From NCBI GenBank assembly GCA_039105265.1, contig JAPFFF010000031.1, positions 558,001 to 622,000 of the forward strand: a stretch of 64,000 nucleotides of DNA, in the 5' to 3' direction. Under the pieces are notes generated by a model. The model saw only the letters and a list, made by a program, of their open reading frames with translations, searched no databases and had not been told where the DNA came from. The DNA is from Tritrichomonas musculus (taxonomy: Eukaryota; Parabasalia; Tritrichomonadida; Tritrichomonadidae). Positions within the stretch are counted from its first letter, which is position 1. Each line of letters starts with the position of its first letter. The translations under genes and the position numbers were made by a program. This document shows positions 35,791 through 46,541 of the stretch, in pieces.

Positions 35791-37272
35791 TTAAGTTTTC
35801 TCCAGTTTTTCATTATGGTTCTCTGCATCAGCCTCTTCACATTTATTTGCAGATTCTGATTCTATTTTCCCATCATTTTCTGGATCTGAAATTTCTTTAT
35901 CTGATTCTGAAATATGATAATTTTCAAATTCCGCTGATTCCTCTTCTTCCTCTTTTTCTGATTCTGACATTGGATGAACTTTATGTTCTATGCTAGTTTT
36001 TTCTGTAGTTTCTTTTTCATCTTTGTCAATGTTATTTTCATTTTTATCTTCAATTTTTTCAGTGTTGTTTTGATCATCATCAACTTTTTCATTGTTATTT
36101 TGATCGCCATCAACTTTTTCTGTGGTTTCATTATCATTTGATTCTTTTTCTTTTTGTTCAATATTATTCTCAGATTCCTTACTTATTGGACTTTTAGGAT
36201 CTTGTTCTTTATGATGAACTTCACTCTTTTCTTTAGTTGTTTCTTTATCTTTCTTTTGGCTTTCTTTGCTTTTCGCTTTTTCTTTTTTTTTATCTGATTT
36301 CTTATCAGATGATTTGTCTTTTCCTTTTTCTTTATCTTTGTTCTTTAAACCTGCTTTATTTATTTCTTTCAGCACATTTTTCTTTTTCTCTAATTCTATA
36401 TATTTAATTTCTGGATCAACAAGGTTATCATTGCCGATAGGAACTTTTCGCTCGCAAAGGATAACTCCAATCATAGAAATCATACTATCAAGGCCTCTTA
36501 AAACGCCATCATCAAAAAGGCGTGAATATGGATCTCCTCCATCTTTGCTAACATCGAAATGAACATGAGCAAAATCTATTAATTTTATCCTAATTTCGGA
36601 ATCATCTGGTGCTTCGCCATCATATGCGATAAAAACTGATGAAGCATATATTCTAAATCCTGGAAATTGATGTAAAGTTAAAATTATGATACTCCGTATA
36701 CGTTTTAATTCATCAAAAAGAGTTTTGAGATGTTGAGTTGAAAAAAAATTTTTGAAAAAATTATTTGTTTCATAAATACTTGATGCCATTTCCTTCCTAT
36801 TTGGCTTTTTTGTTTGGTCTTTTAACATTTTATTGCAAACTATGTCAGTAACTCGAAATCCAAAGTCTGAGCTTGTTGTTGAAGCAACAAGATAAGCAAG
36901 TCTTTCAATAGAACGTAGCTTTGTTCTGATATCTGATGATCGTGTCCCGAGTTTAATATCAACACAATTTGGTTTTTTAAATCCATGCATAAGATCCTCC
37001 ATTATAATATAATTATAATTTCCATCTATTTCCATCCTTTTTTCTCGCTCTTTTTTATCCAATCCCAAATATCCTGGAGCTTCATAGAGCCCATAGTACT
37101 TAGGTGCAACGGTTCCAAGAGGTATGCTCTGCAAAAATTGATATATTGCATGCTCATTGTGCTTGTCTATTTTAGCAACACATGAAATATTTTGCGGGTA
37201 TATCGTGCATGGTGAAACATTGCTATGATAGCCACTTTTTTTCTTTGGCCTGAAATCTATATAATCAAACAT
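35791..37272 (-). CDS. Inositol polyphosphate kinase (IPK family), Lys/Glu tail (493 aa)
   Basis: It phosphorylates soluble inositol phosphates (IPMK/IP6K class). The family signature PxxxDxKxG is PNCVDIKLG (about residues 99-107), and the metal-binding IDFAH is IKLIDFAHVH (about 228). The ATP-site stretch YIIMEDLMHGF precedes the signature. The kinase domain occupies about 1-300. The remaining 190 residues are an unusual disordered tail, first lysine-rich (KDKSSDKKSDKKKEKAK), then acidic with DDDQNN and ESEKEEEEESAE repeats. The tail is not part of the family core and could set nuclear localisation or polyphosphate binding (inference). Confidence 0.85.
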   Translation of the reverse strand: MFDYIDFRPKKKSGYHSNVSPCTIYPQNISCVAKIDKHNEHAIYQFLQSIPLGTVAPKYYGLYEAPGYLGLDKKEREKRMEIDGNYNYIIMEDLMHGFKKPNCVDIKLGTRSSDIRTKLRSIERLAYLVASTTSSDFGFRVTDIVCNKMLKDQTKKPNRKEMASSIYETNNFFKNFFSTQHLKTLFDELKRIRSIIILTLHQFPGFRIYASSVFIAYDGEAPDDSEIRIKLIDFAHVHFDVSKDGGDPYSRLFDDGVLRGLDSMISMIGVILCERKVPIGNDNLVDPEIKYIELEKKKNVLKEINKAGLKNKDKEKGKDKSSDKKSDKKKEKAKSKESQKKDKETTKEKSEVHHKEQDPKSPISKESENNIEQKEKESNDNETTEKVDGDQNNNEKVDDDQNNTEKIEDKNENNIDKDEKETTEKTSIEHKVHPMSESEKEEEEESAEFENYHISESDKEISDPENDGKIESESANKCEEADAENHNEKLEKT

Positions 37273-37508
37273 TTCGATTTATTTTATTCTCTGAAATATT
37301 TTTCAATTCTCTAAACAAACGTAAGCAGAGTATTCTATAAATATCTTTACGTTTGATGCTTTAATTAAAATAATAAAATTAAAAACATTTAGCACATAGC
37401 TAATTTTTTAATATTATTTGTATTTTTACTAGAAAATAATTATAAACTTTCAAGATAAATTAGATTTGGAATATAAATTATAATTTCAAAATTGAATAAA
37501 ATATCCAA

Positions 37509-37958
37509 ATGCTTTCTCTACTAAATAAAGTGCATTTTTCAAAAACAAAGAAATCGCCAGTATCTAAAACTACTGTTTCAGTTACTTTGGTTGACAATCA
37601 AGGATGGATTGGAAAAGACATTTTGGGCCGAGTTTCCCCAACAATATCACCAACAGAGCCTTTTGCATTTAAGCCCACAGAAATTTTACTTTTTGCTCTT
37701 GGATCCTCTTCTTCAAATCAACTTCGATCCTTACTTTTAGGTCATGGTGTTAAACCAGTAGAAATTCATACATATGTAAAAGGAAATTTTGTCCTTCATC
37801 CAAAACCTCGCTTTGATTCAATTGATGTTAAATTTGATGTTCGGTCACCTGGACTTTCGCAAAAAGATTTAGATGAAATGGTTCATAAAGTTCAAGCGCA
37901 GCTTTGTCCTGTATCTCAATTACTTCAAAACCCAGTTGTTATTAAAAGAATTGATTAG
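37509..37958 (+). CDS. OsmC-family protein, possibly hydrogenosomal, first cysteine missing (149 aa)
   Basis: OsmC proteins reduce organic peroxides with two cysteines; a hydrogenosomal OsmC is known in Trichomonas vaginalis. The family core is visible: GWIGKDILG, PTEILLFALGSSSSNQLRS, VKPVEIHTYVKG, and CPVSQLLQNPVVIKRI at the end. The second cysteine is kept (CPVS). The first, expected in the ALGSC motif, is replaced by serine (ALGSSSS), so ordinary peroxidase chemistry is doubtful. The start MLSLLNKVHFSKTKK resembles short hydrogenosomal presequences. It is intact and not near any transposon. Confidence 0.85.
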   Translation: MLSLLNKVHFSKTKKSPVSKTTVSVTLVDNQGWIGKDILGRVSPTISPTEPFAFKPTEILLFALGSSSSNQLRSLLLGHGVKPVEIHTYVKGNFVLHPKPRFDSIDVKFDVRSPGLSQKDLDEMVHKVQAQLCPVSQLLQNPVVIKRID

Positions 37959-38470
37959 ATGAGAGTTATTATTATTTAATTTTACCTAACATAGTGAATA
38001 TACATAATATATATATAATATTAGATAAATTTAACAAATCATCTCATATATGGTGTTCTATTTTACTTTTTAATTTTTTAAAAAAAAGCTATATTTTGCT
38101 CTCAGCAATTCATTAATATATGTCAATACATATACTATAATATTTTATCCAAAAAAGTCTTTTATCTCAAAGTTATAGTACTTATTTGTATTTATTTGTT
38201 TAATACTTTATTGAAAATGAGCAATCACAATGAAACTTATATAAATTATTTTTAATCATTTTGAAAAATCATGAAGTGTCTTTCAAAAAGAGCATTTCGT
38301 CCATGAAAAAATTTCATGAAATATATTACAAAAGTTTTTTATAATTCTCTAAATGAATCATTTCATCAAACTTCATATATCTTGAAATAAAAAGAGAGAG
38401 AGAGAAGTAAAGAACAAAGAAGGTGCAATGATCTGAAAAACTTCAAAAAAATCAAAATGTCTTTGAGGAA
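37959..38470. other. AT-rich intergenic region
   Basis: No frame or element was recognised. It contains a short gagaga run (about 38,392-38,406). Confidence 0.5.
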
Positions 38471-40102
38471 ATGACTTTTAAAGAACTTTTTAAATATATC
38501 TCCAAAATTTTGACTTATTATAAAAAAATAAGGCATATTTTGACGAATATTAAGAAATGGTTAGAGAAAATGAAAATGATTCAGAACGCTATTCTAGAAT
38601 TTGTTGATGAAGAATCAAACTCAGAAGAAAATTATGAAAATTTGGTAAATATTATCAAAGATCATAAAATAAACGAAGATCCTCATGAATTTAAAGCTTT
38701 ATTGCAGCTAATAAACAATATTAGTAATAATCACCAACGTATTTACAACTTTATTAATAAAATTGATCAAATTTTGAAATATTTCCAACAAGATATTCAA
38801 AAAAGTTTTTCAAATTCTGAAATTTTCAAAGTTTTTAAAGACAACAAGCGAATCCTTCTATTTCTCATTCAAGAAAATATTCTATTAATTGATGAATATG
38901 TTGTTTCACAAATAACAAATGACGAAAATGTGAAAAATAAATATTCTGAGTATTTTTGGCCTGAAATCAAAGATTTTTTGACTGATGAATTCATTACAAA
39001 ACATTGTGAAAAGAACACAAATTTAAAAAATGAAGAATTTATTAATCAAATCAAGAAAGAAAAACCAGAAGAATTTTTCTTAAAAAGAAAAGAAGGTGAA
39101 AATGACGATTTTTTATGTCAAATCATTCGAGAGAACAAAGTAAAAGAATTCGGAGTTCATGTTAGCCGAGAGAATTCTTCATTTGATATTTTTATCAACG
39201 AATCGATTTATGAAACGAATCCGCTTTTGATTAACAACGATGGAATCAAATTGATTGAATACGCGTCATTTTTTGGATCAATTGAAATTGTCAAATAAAT
39301 CCACATAAACGGAGAAGTTGAATTGTCATCAAGCATGTGGAAATATGCAATTCACGGCCGAAATCCTGAACTAATCAAATATCTTGAAGATAAACAAATT
39401 TCGCCTCCTTTTGACAATTATGAAACAATTCTTCTCGAATCAATTAAATGTCATCACAATGATGTGTCAAACCATATCATTCGCGATTTAATTGAAGAAG
39501 AAAATGAAGATGATGATGTTCAAAATAACACTGAATTTAATGGAAATCTTTATCGAGTTGCTGTGGAAAATTTGAACTTTTCTTTTTGCTCGGAAAAAAT
39601 GAAATACGAAAAAATGTTTATTCATTTATGTGAACTTGATTATTGCATGCTTGCCAAACTTTATTTACAAGAAGGAAATGTTGATATAAATAGCATGAAC
39701 ATTGGAATATTTAAATTTTAATAATGTTTGAAAATTTCAGATTTTTTAATGAAATTTTTTTTAATATTTTTTTTTAATGACATATAAATTTGATTGATTC
39801 ATTATACGGTATTAATGATTGCATCATTGAAAGTTAATACAGAAATTGTTCGATTATTATTAACACAAGAAAATATTGATGTCAATATCAACAGAATTTG
39901 AAAACAAAAATCATTCATTATATTCAAAACTGACATTTTTTTTAATAATATTGAAAATTCTCTTTTTTTAATTGAATTTTAAGATTGAATGCTTAATTGG
40001 ACAGCCTGATTATTGCTTCACTAGAAGGTTATACTGAAATAGTTCGATTATTACTTTCAAATAAAAGTCTTGATATCAAAGCAAAAGATATTTCAATGTA
40101 AA
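38471..40102 (+). pseudogene. DUF3447-like ankyrin protein gene, inactivated
   Basis: A first frame (38,471-39,298) and a second (39,323-39,721) are in the same phase, separated by an in-frame TAA at 39,296 in a normal EIVKYI-type motif, so a single nonsense change splits the main part. The text ASFFGSIEIVK then WKYAIHGRNPELIKYLED is typical of the large trichomonad DUF3447/ankyrin family. Ankyrin units continue in other frames (LMIASLKVNTEIVRLLLTQ near 39,830, LIIASLEGYTEIVRLLLSNK near 40,015). The family is expanded in trichomonads and relics are common. Confidence 0.7.
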
Positions 40103-40160
40103 ACTATTCATAATATTCAAATCCTAATTTTATTAAAGTTGATAAAAAAAATGCAATTAA

Positions 40161-41058
40161 AGTGAGAGAAATAAAGGGGGTCGATTCAAAAAATAGGGGG
40201 TTGATTCAAAAAATAGGGGGTCGATTCAAAAAATAATTAATTTCAATGGAAAACGATAATAAAAATTTATTTTGAGAAAAAAATATTTGAAAAAAAAAAA
40301 TTTTCTTAAAATTATATTTTCTGAAAAAATATTCAATTTTTTCTTAACTTGATCGTCGACCCAGAGGTGCGAGAGCTAAAATAACGTATTTTTTATAATT
40401 TAATTTATATTTATCTCCATAAATAAAAAATATATATCAAAAACAATTTCAAAATTATTTATATATATAAGTATTATTTTAAAAATATAATCATTCATCA
40501 TCATAAAATATTAAACACAAAAGTTTTTTACTTCATCAAAAATCATAAAAAAATCAATTTAACAAAAGCATGATTTATGAATCAATTTATTAATCGTAGA
40601 AATAATTATAACAATAAATGGTTAATAGTCTTTACTTATAAATTTAATAAACAAGTTATTGTGCAGAGCAGAAAATGAAAAGAAATGCTATTAAAATGGA
40701 AAATATCGTCATACATCAATGATATAACAGTTTTAGCATATTCATTTATATTTTATACATATATAAAATATTAGGTTAAAAATTGACGCCTAAATTTTTG
40801 GCGAAGAACAAAATGAGATAATTCTAAGGTTACTAAAATAATATGACCAAAAATAAATTGAATTTTTATTATATTTTGAATTAACTTATTCACAATTTTT
40901 TAAAACATTCATATTTTATTCCCATCCAAAAATAATCCATTAATATTTTGTAATTTTATTTTAAGCATAAATATATATTTATTTTTAAAATATTAAACAA
41001 ATCTGAAATATGTTTTCAGCTCTCGCACCTCTGTCGACCCCTATTTTTTTGGGGCACT
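40161..41058. mobile_element. TTAA-flanked non-autonomous element (piggyBac-like ends)
   Basis: The element starts agtg and ends cact, between TTAA at 40,157-40,160 and TTAA at 41,059-41,062, the duplication used by piggyBac-type elements. Subterminal G-rich stretches (aggggg with cgattcaaaaaa, three tandem copies at 40,177-40,230 on the left, tcgacccctatttttttgggg on the right) are inverted relative to each other. It has no gene. A second element (40,362-41,033) is inserted in it. The terminal repeat is short, so the assignment is tentative. Confidence 0.45.
40362..41033. mobile_element. MITE with 16-bp perfect inverted ends and 6-bp duplication
   Basis: cagaggtgcgagagct begins the element and its exact reverse complement ends it. 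One mismatch and four further matches extend the pair. Both sides are bordered by the hexamer tcgacc (40,356-40,361 and 41,034-41,039). The interior is AT-rich and noncoding (672 bp in total). The superfamily is unknown. Confidence 0.75.
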
Positions 41059-41099
41059 TTAATTAATTATTAATAAAGAATGTCATGATAAAGATTAAT

Positions 41100-42231
41100 T
41101 TAAAAATCGTTTCAAATTTTATGTCATTCTCACTCTCTTCAAAAAGTATTTGAACAAAATATAAGTAATCATATTGACATAGATATCTTAAAAATTCATT
41201 GTTGATCATTTCTTTAACGATATATTGAAAGTTGTAATATTTAAAAAAGTATGATTCATATTCTTCATATTCATTTTCTGAAATAAAATTTGTTATCCAA
41301 TAATTCGAAATATCATTGTGAAAACATTTAATTGATTCTAAAATATGATCTTTATATGTTCCATTAATAAGTCCAATATTTAATCTTTCAAGAATATGAA
41401 TAAGGTCTGCATTATTTGAATGAATTGCATAAGACCATAAATTTGAATTGTATTTGACATGATTTTATATCAAATAATTTAATATTTGTGTTGATCCATG
41501 AAATGCTGCATATTCAATTAATATTGGATGATTTTTGAGTAAAAGAACATTTGTTTCAAATATTGATTCAGGAATCTTTGATGAAAGGCAAACACTTGAA
41601 CAAATGGAATATACAATGAAATCATCAAGTAAATCATTTCGAATTAATAAGCATATATAATGATCATTTTCTCCTTCTCTTCGTTTTTATTCAAATTCTC
41701 CTGATGTTGTTTCTTTATTAATCTCTGGAAGAAAATGATTTATATAAAGCTATTTTAAAAACGATACGTCACTTTCCAACGTGTTTTTATAGAAATTCTA
41801 TTAAAAAGTTGAACTTTTTAAATAAGGTGACTTATCTTTTTTGGAATAACTTTAACTTCGATAAAAACATGCACCATTTTTGATATAATTAATGATCGAA
41901 CTATCAAAAGTAATTATATCATTTTGAATTAAAATTAAAAGAACTCTTTTGTTTCTTTTGAATTAAAAATTGTAAAATTTGAAATTATTTCAGTTTTAAA
42001 GTATAATAAGAGTTCTTCAATTCTAAGGAAGAAATGAGATGAACGATGATGATTATTTGGTATTTTAGATAATAAATGAAGAAGAATTCCAAGCTTTTGT
42101 TGATCAATATATGTTTTGTATTTATCAAAGAAATCGAGTTCATTTTCTTGATCATCCCCATCAACATAATCAATCATGAAGTCTTGAATTTCTTTCAAAT
42201 GATCAATGCACTCTTGGATTCCTTGATCCAT
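41100..42231 (-). pseudogene. Second DUF3447-like ankyrin pseudogene
   Basis: It starts at an ATG at 42,231 (MDQGIQECIDHLKEIQDFMI) and parallels the copy at 38,471. After a frameshift near 41,935 the homologous text reappears in other frames down to about 41,130, including SNLWSYAIHSNNADLIHILE (near 41,430). It lies tail-to-tail with the plus-strand copy, with the nested transposons between them. Confidence 0.6.
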
Positions 42232-42235
42232 TCTT

Positions 42236-42719
42236 ACTGATATTCAAAATCAAAAATAAACGATAAATTATAATCATTCTGAAAACTTATATCATCCGGA
42301 ACGGTTAAGGTCAATATTGACCTTCTATCGTCAATTTGAAAGTTTTTGGAATAATATTTCATTTATATATAGTATAGAATCAGGAATAAAAAACTATGCA
42401 TGTGTTTTATAAAATATTAAAAATTCATTTTTTTTTTATATAAGCCAAAAACACAGTTTGAAAAAGTGAGTATATTTTCTTCTGATTTCAACTTCAATTT
42501 AAAATACTATATAAATTAATCAAATATCCATCTATTATACCATAATACAGAATAATATTAAAAAAATTCAATTTATAAAAAATATATATATTGAGATTAA
42601 TTTGTCAAAAAAAATAATTTTTTTATTGTTTATAAATAATGTATAATCAATATTAATCATAATTATATGAGTAAAACTTTTCAATATTGTGTATTTGCCA
42701 AGATATTTTATGAAAAATA
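42236..42719. other. AT-rich intergenic region with an 18-bp palindrome
   Basis: The only marked structure is a perfect palindrome, aaggtcaatattgacctt, at 42,307-42,324. No gene is seen. Confidence 0.5.
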
Positions 42720-42855
42720 TATTGAAATATTAAGAGTAGCATTGATTTCAATATCTTGATTTCCCAAAAATAAATTTAAATTTTCAATGTTTTCATTTTC
42801 AACAGCAAAATGTAATGCTGTTTTATTAACATCAATATTATATTTATATTACTTT
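42720..42855 (-). pseudogene. Isolated ankyrin-repeat fragment
   Basis: Reading leftward from about 42,840: DVNKTALHFAVENENIENLN then LFLGNQDIEI, one complete ankyrin unit. No continuation was found in frame on either side. Confidence 0.5.
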
Positions 42856-43690
42856 TTTTTTTTAGTTTTTTTGCATTCAATTACCAAAAAACAATTTGTG
42901 AAAATCTTTTTAAAAAATTTTCGATCGTTTTGGAGAAATTTTATACAATTTTGACCATAACTTTTTCATAGGTAGTGCTCTCAGAATCATAATATTCTAT
43001 GAGTTTTAACAATATTGAAAGGTTTATAATAAAACTGATCAGTAGACCCTTAAAACATTTGAAATTCTGCCTACAGTTTTGTCAACGATTTGCATATAAC
43101 AAAAATAGTAACCATAAAAAACTTTTCGAAATAAATAAAGAAAATGAAATTTCATACAAACCAAAAATTGACATAAAATGGTTGCTTTTTTAAATCTCTA
43201 TGGCATAAAAATCAAATCCATGTCATTAAAATGGGTCATAGCTTTAAGTGATTATCTCTATTTTGAATTAGAAAATATTGAATCAAGATGTTTCATTGCA
43301 ATTTCAATTTACCTTATTAAAATAATCATTCAATTTCGCTTTTTAATTAGTATATTTTGTGTTACTGCCAGATAGAACACATTGTTGGCAACTAATGAAG
43401 CATGTATTGAAAAATTGTTCATTCATCAAGAATCATTTAATACTGAAATTTTATCTGAATGCATAAAATTTGTACTGACAGTCATTTTCATATTCATAAT
43501 GAAGTTTAATCATCAGATTGGCGATGAAGAATATGAATAGCAAAGAAACTCGAAGATTTCCAAAAACTTATCTTGAACAATTTTTCATAGTCTCGACATA
43601 ATTTATCCTGATCTAAAACAATGTAATGCTACTGCAAAAAGTGCTGCTGCTTTTGTCGATTAATCAAGAGCAAAGATGATCCAATTTTTG
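42856..43690. other. Possible decayed gene, plus strand, unassigned
   Basis: Short consecutive plus-strand frames (42,999-43,193; 43,178-43,375; about 43,380-43,540) give protein-like but unrecognised text such as ACIEKLFIHQESFNTEILSE and MKFNHQIGDEEYE. Stops and shifts separate them. It may be another gene-family relic. Nothing else is seen. Confidence 0.3.
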
Positions 43691-43694
43691 AAAA

Positions 43695-45938
43695 TTATTT
43701 TGTGTTTGTTGGAGGATTTGAGAAAAGCATCATTGCATCTCTCACTTCTTCTGACTTGGCAGGCTTTGGTGGCTGCGCCTTTATGATCCTCCAGTACTCA
43801 TCCTCATCGTAATCAAGTGGCGTTTTGGAAAGTTTTGTTTTTTTCGCCGTTTCTTCGTTATTATTCATGTTAGATGCATAGCTTTGATAATAATTTTGTT
43901 CTTCTGATGGATAATGCGCAATAACAGAGAATGATGATGAATTTGTTTCATTTGATTGATATTGAATATTTTGATTTGAATAAGAATCATTTCTTTCGTT
44001 TGCAGGATTATCAAATACCATTGTAGAAATCATTGGTGGTGGTGGGAACGCAAATTTTTGAGAGCTCGGGCTTGATGATAGAATCTGATTTTGATCAGAA
44101 TTGTCATGAATCGCATTTTGTTGCGAATCATCGTTTATTTGTGAATTTGATGAGGATATTTGATCTTTTTCAATCGAATTGTTTTCAATTAAAAGGTAAT
44201 CTAAATAATCTTTCATTGTATTAATAGCAAGAATACGGTTTTCAATAGATGCATCGTTACAAAGTGGTGATAATGTTGTTAGAATGCTATTTGAAATGAT
44301 TTCTGTTGATGAAATAAAAAATTTTTTGCATAATTTAAATCCAGAAATTGCAGCTCTTCTGGTTTGAGCAAATGAATCTTTGGATGCTGCAGAAAATGTT
44401 GATAGTAGTGTTTGTAGTCGAATTTCATCATCAATTGTGTCAGCTATTTTTGCAATGCAAATTACAGAGTTACAACGAATAGATGCATCCTGATCATTTG
44501 CTTGTAACCTCTTCAATTCACGAATAAGAGTCTTGCGATTGTCTTTATTCAACTTTGTTGCAATTGATACCATTGATACAATCGTTGCTGATTTCATTGC
44601 CGTAACTGTATCGTTTAAGCCTAAAATTACATTTGGAAAAATCTTTTCATTAATTAATTTTGATGAAAAATGCTTAATAAGACTGTCAATGTTCTTAAGT
44701 AAATGAATTCGAATGTTTCTATCTTTACTCTCAAAAAGTGGAATCATTGAAGGAACTATGAAATTTTCAAATGATTTTTCTGAAATTGAAGGATTCGAGC
44801 CTATAAAAAAAATGACTTCTAAAATCAGAGGGGTTTCTTCTGGCGATTTGGTGTATGATAATGAAGAAATTAAAATTGGTAAAATTGTATATTCTTGTGT
44901 TTGAATTGAAAAGATTTTGATCGTTCGATTCAAATTTTGAAAGAAGTTTTCACGATCTTCTGCTTCTTTTAAAGGCAAGTCTCTTAGGAATAAAAGAGTG
45001 TGAATGAATTCATTATTGCCGTTGTTGGTTTCGTTTTGATTCGATTGTGAAAATTGATTCCAACAAAAATCATCGTCTAAAAGCATCTTTGGTGTTGGTG
45101 GAACATTCCCTGAAGTAGCATAATATGATGAAAAAGAGAGAAAATAGCTGGATGACCAAAAATCTCCATAATTGAGGATTCTTTCAGGTAATTGTGAACG
45201 ATATTTTGAAATGAATGCTCCTATAAATTTGGTATCTATTGTCGAATAAAAGTTCATTGTTTTATCACGATTTTTGGTGATTGAAATTTCTTCAAGTGTT
45301 GCTTTTGGATCTATATATATTTCGTTTAATTTCGATTCTTGATAATGATTAACATCCAAAACTAGATTTTCGTAATCATTGTAATACTCATTGATAGGAC
45401 CATTTCCATTAACCGTCATCCAATGAAGTCCTGCTATTTTCAATTCGTGTCCATATGTTATAAATAAAGAGTCTCCTTGAATATTTCCATGAATTGCATT
45501 TGCTTTATCTCCGAGAAAACATACGAAATCAGTTAAAATATGCAGAGCCCATAAAATTTCATTATCTGTTAATATTTTTTCCTGCGATTCTGAATTGCAA
45601 TTTGAATTTTCACTATTACTAGAATTAAAGCTAGATTCATTAAAATTGAATGGAAGTAATTTATCAGTAACAACATAAATATTTCCATCACTCTCATAGG
45701 ATTCATGAAATACTGGAATAGCTGGGTGACGAAACGTTTTCCATATTTTTAAAGCGTTTTTTGAAAGCGATTGTTGAAGAGGCGATGTAGGATCAACCTT
45801 AATTTCAAAAATAGAAAATTGTTTTTGATCTGATATTCTAACACCATCATATAGAGAATACTGAATTACTGATTTACTTTGAAAAATTAAATCCTGAAGT
45901 TTATATTGAACAGTTTTTTTCGATGAAAAAAACCACAT
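43695..45938 (-). CDS. SCY1-like pseudokinase with HEAT repeats (747 aa)
   Basis: SCY1-like proteins are catalytically inactive kinases acting in Golgi/ER trafficking and tRNA export. Residues about 15-290 follow a kinase fold, but the catalytic loop is HGNIQGDSLFIT instead of HRDxKxxN and the metal-binding DFG is replaced by AGLHW. That is the degenerate pattern of the family (N-terminal IFEIK, FRHPAIPVFHESYES). Residues about 330-600 are HEAT-like helical repeats (VPSMIPLFESKDRNIRIHLL and LRTLLSTFSAASKDSF-type units). The C-terminal 150 residues are S/N/Q-rich and disordered. Length matches the family. Confidence 0.85.
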   Translation of the reverse strand: MWFFSSKKTVQYKLQDLIFQSKSVIQYSLYDGVRISDQKQFSIFEIKVDPTSPLQQSLSKNALKIWKTFRHPAIPVFHESYESDGNIYVVTDKLLPFNFNESSFNSSNSENSNCNSESQEKILTDNEILWALHILTDFVCFLGDKANAIHGNIQGDSLFITYGHELKIAGLHWMTVNGNGPINEYYNDYENLVLDVNHYQESKLNEIYIDPKATLEEISITKNRDKTMNFYSTIDTKFIGAFISKYRSQLPERILNYGDFWSSSYFLSFSSYYATSGNVPPTPKMLLDDDFCWNQFSQSNQNETNNGNNEFIHTLLFLRDLPLKEAEDRENFFQNLNRTIKIFSIQTQEYTILPILISSLSYTKSPEETPLILEVIFFIGSNPSISEKSFENFIVPSMIPLFESKDRNIRIHLLKNIDSLIKHFSSKLINEKIFPNVILGLNDTVTAMKSATIVSMVSIATKLNKDNRKTLIRELKRLQANDQDASIRCNSVICIAKIADTIDDEIRLQTLLSTFSAASKDSFAQTRRAAISGFKLCKKFFISSTEIISNSILTTLSPLCNDASIENRILAINTMKDYLDYLLIENNSIEKDQISSSNSQINDDSQQNAIHDNSDQNQILSSSPSSQKFAFPPPPMISTMVFDNPANERNDSYSNQNIQYQSNETNSSSFSVIAHYPSEEQNYYQSYASNMNNNEETAKKTKLSKTPLDYDEDEYWRIIKAQPPKPAKSEEVRDAMMLFSNPPTNTK

Positions 45939-46135
45939 TTAATACTTTTTTTTATGTTACAATTTGGTCGAATTTCCAATGAATATTTTCTGAACAAATT
46001 TAAAATTGATAGAAATATAAAAAAATCAATAAGAACTCACAAACTTTTATGTATATTTAAAAATACTAAAGAAAAAGTTATATGAATTCAAATTTACTGA
46101 AAAGCAATTTAAATTTCAACTATATCTTACGGTAT
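45939..46135. other. Intergenic, promoter side of the SCY1-like gene
   Basis: AT-rich sequence with no recognised element. Confidence 0.4.
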
Positions 46136-46265
46136 TGTAATGATCATTTTTCAAGTCAAACTCGAGTAAAATAAAAAACTCAAGAATTGATATAACGCGG
46201 ATATAAACTAACTCAAATGATATAAATATAGTCAAAACTTGAGTATAATTTCAAATGATCATTGC
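46136..46265. repeat. Small foldback element (about 130 bp)
   Basis: aatgatcattt at the left (about 46,139) is matched in inverse at the right (aaatgatcatt, about 46,253), with caagtcaaactcgagt against acttgagt inside. The arms are imperfect. It is likely a short MITE-like insertion. Confidence 0.35.
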
Positions 46266-46481
46266 CTATATTTAAACCTGTCCAAATGGGATAAACTGCT
46301 GGGATAACCGTTATCCTGGGATGATGAAAAAAATCCTTTGGGATCAAGCAAACCATTTGAAAATATATAATTTTTTTTTATAAATGAGTATTTATTTTAA
46401 ATGAATTTTGTTTGAGAAATAATCGTTCAAAAATTTTATTTTTATATCTTTTGTCTCATTAAATCAATAACGTAAGTAGAA

Positions 46482-46541
46482 AGGTTAAGGAGGGCTCCAG
46501 GTACTCCGTACCCTTCGCCCGCACTGCGTTCCCTTAACCCT
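46482..46541. other. GC-rich inverted repeat (hairpin) at the island border
   Basis: ggttaaggagg pairs with cccttaacc about 40 bp later, and inside it ggtactccgtacc is a small perfect hairpin. The stretch is strongly GC-rich in an AT-rich background. It could be an element terminus or a structured RNA. Confidence 0.45.

Noticed and set aside
39722-40102. Introns explaining the frame changes in the DUF3447 copy
   Set aside because: No trichomonad-type splice consensus was noticed, and an in-frame stop within an ankyrin motif upstream points to decay.
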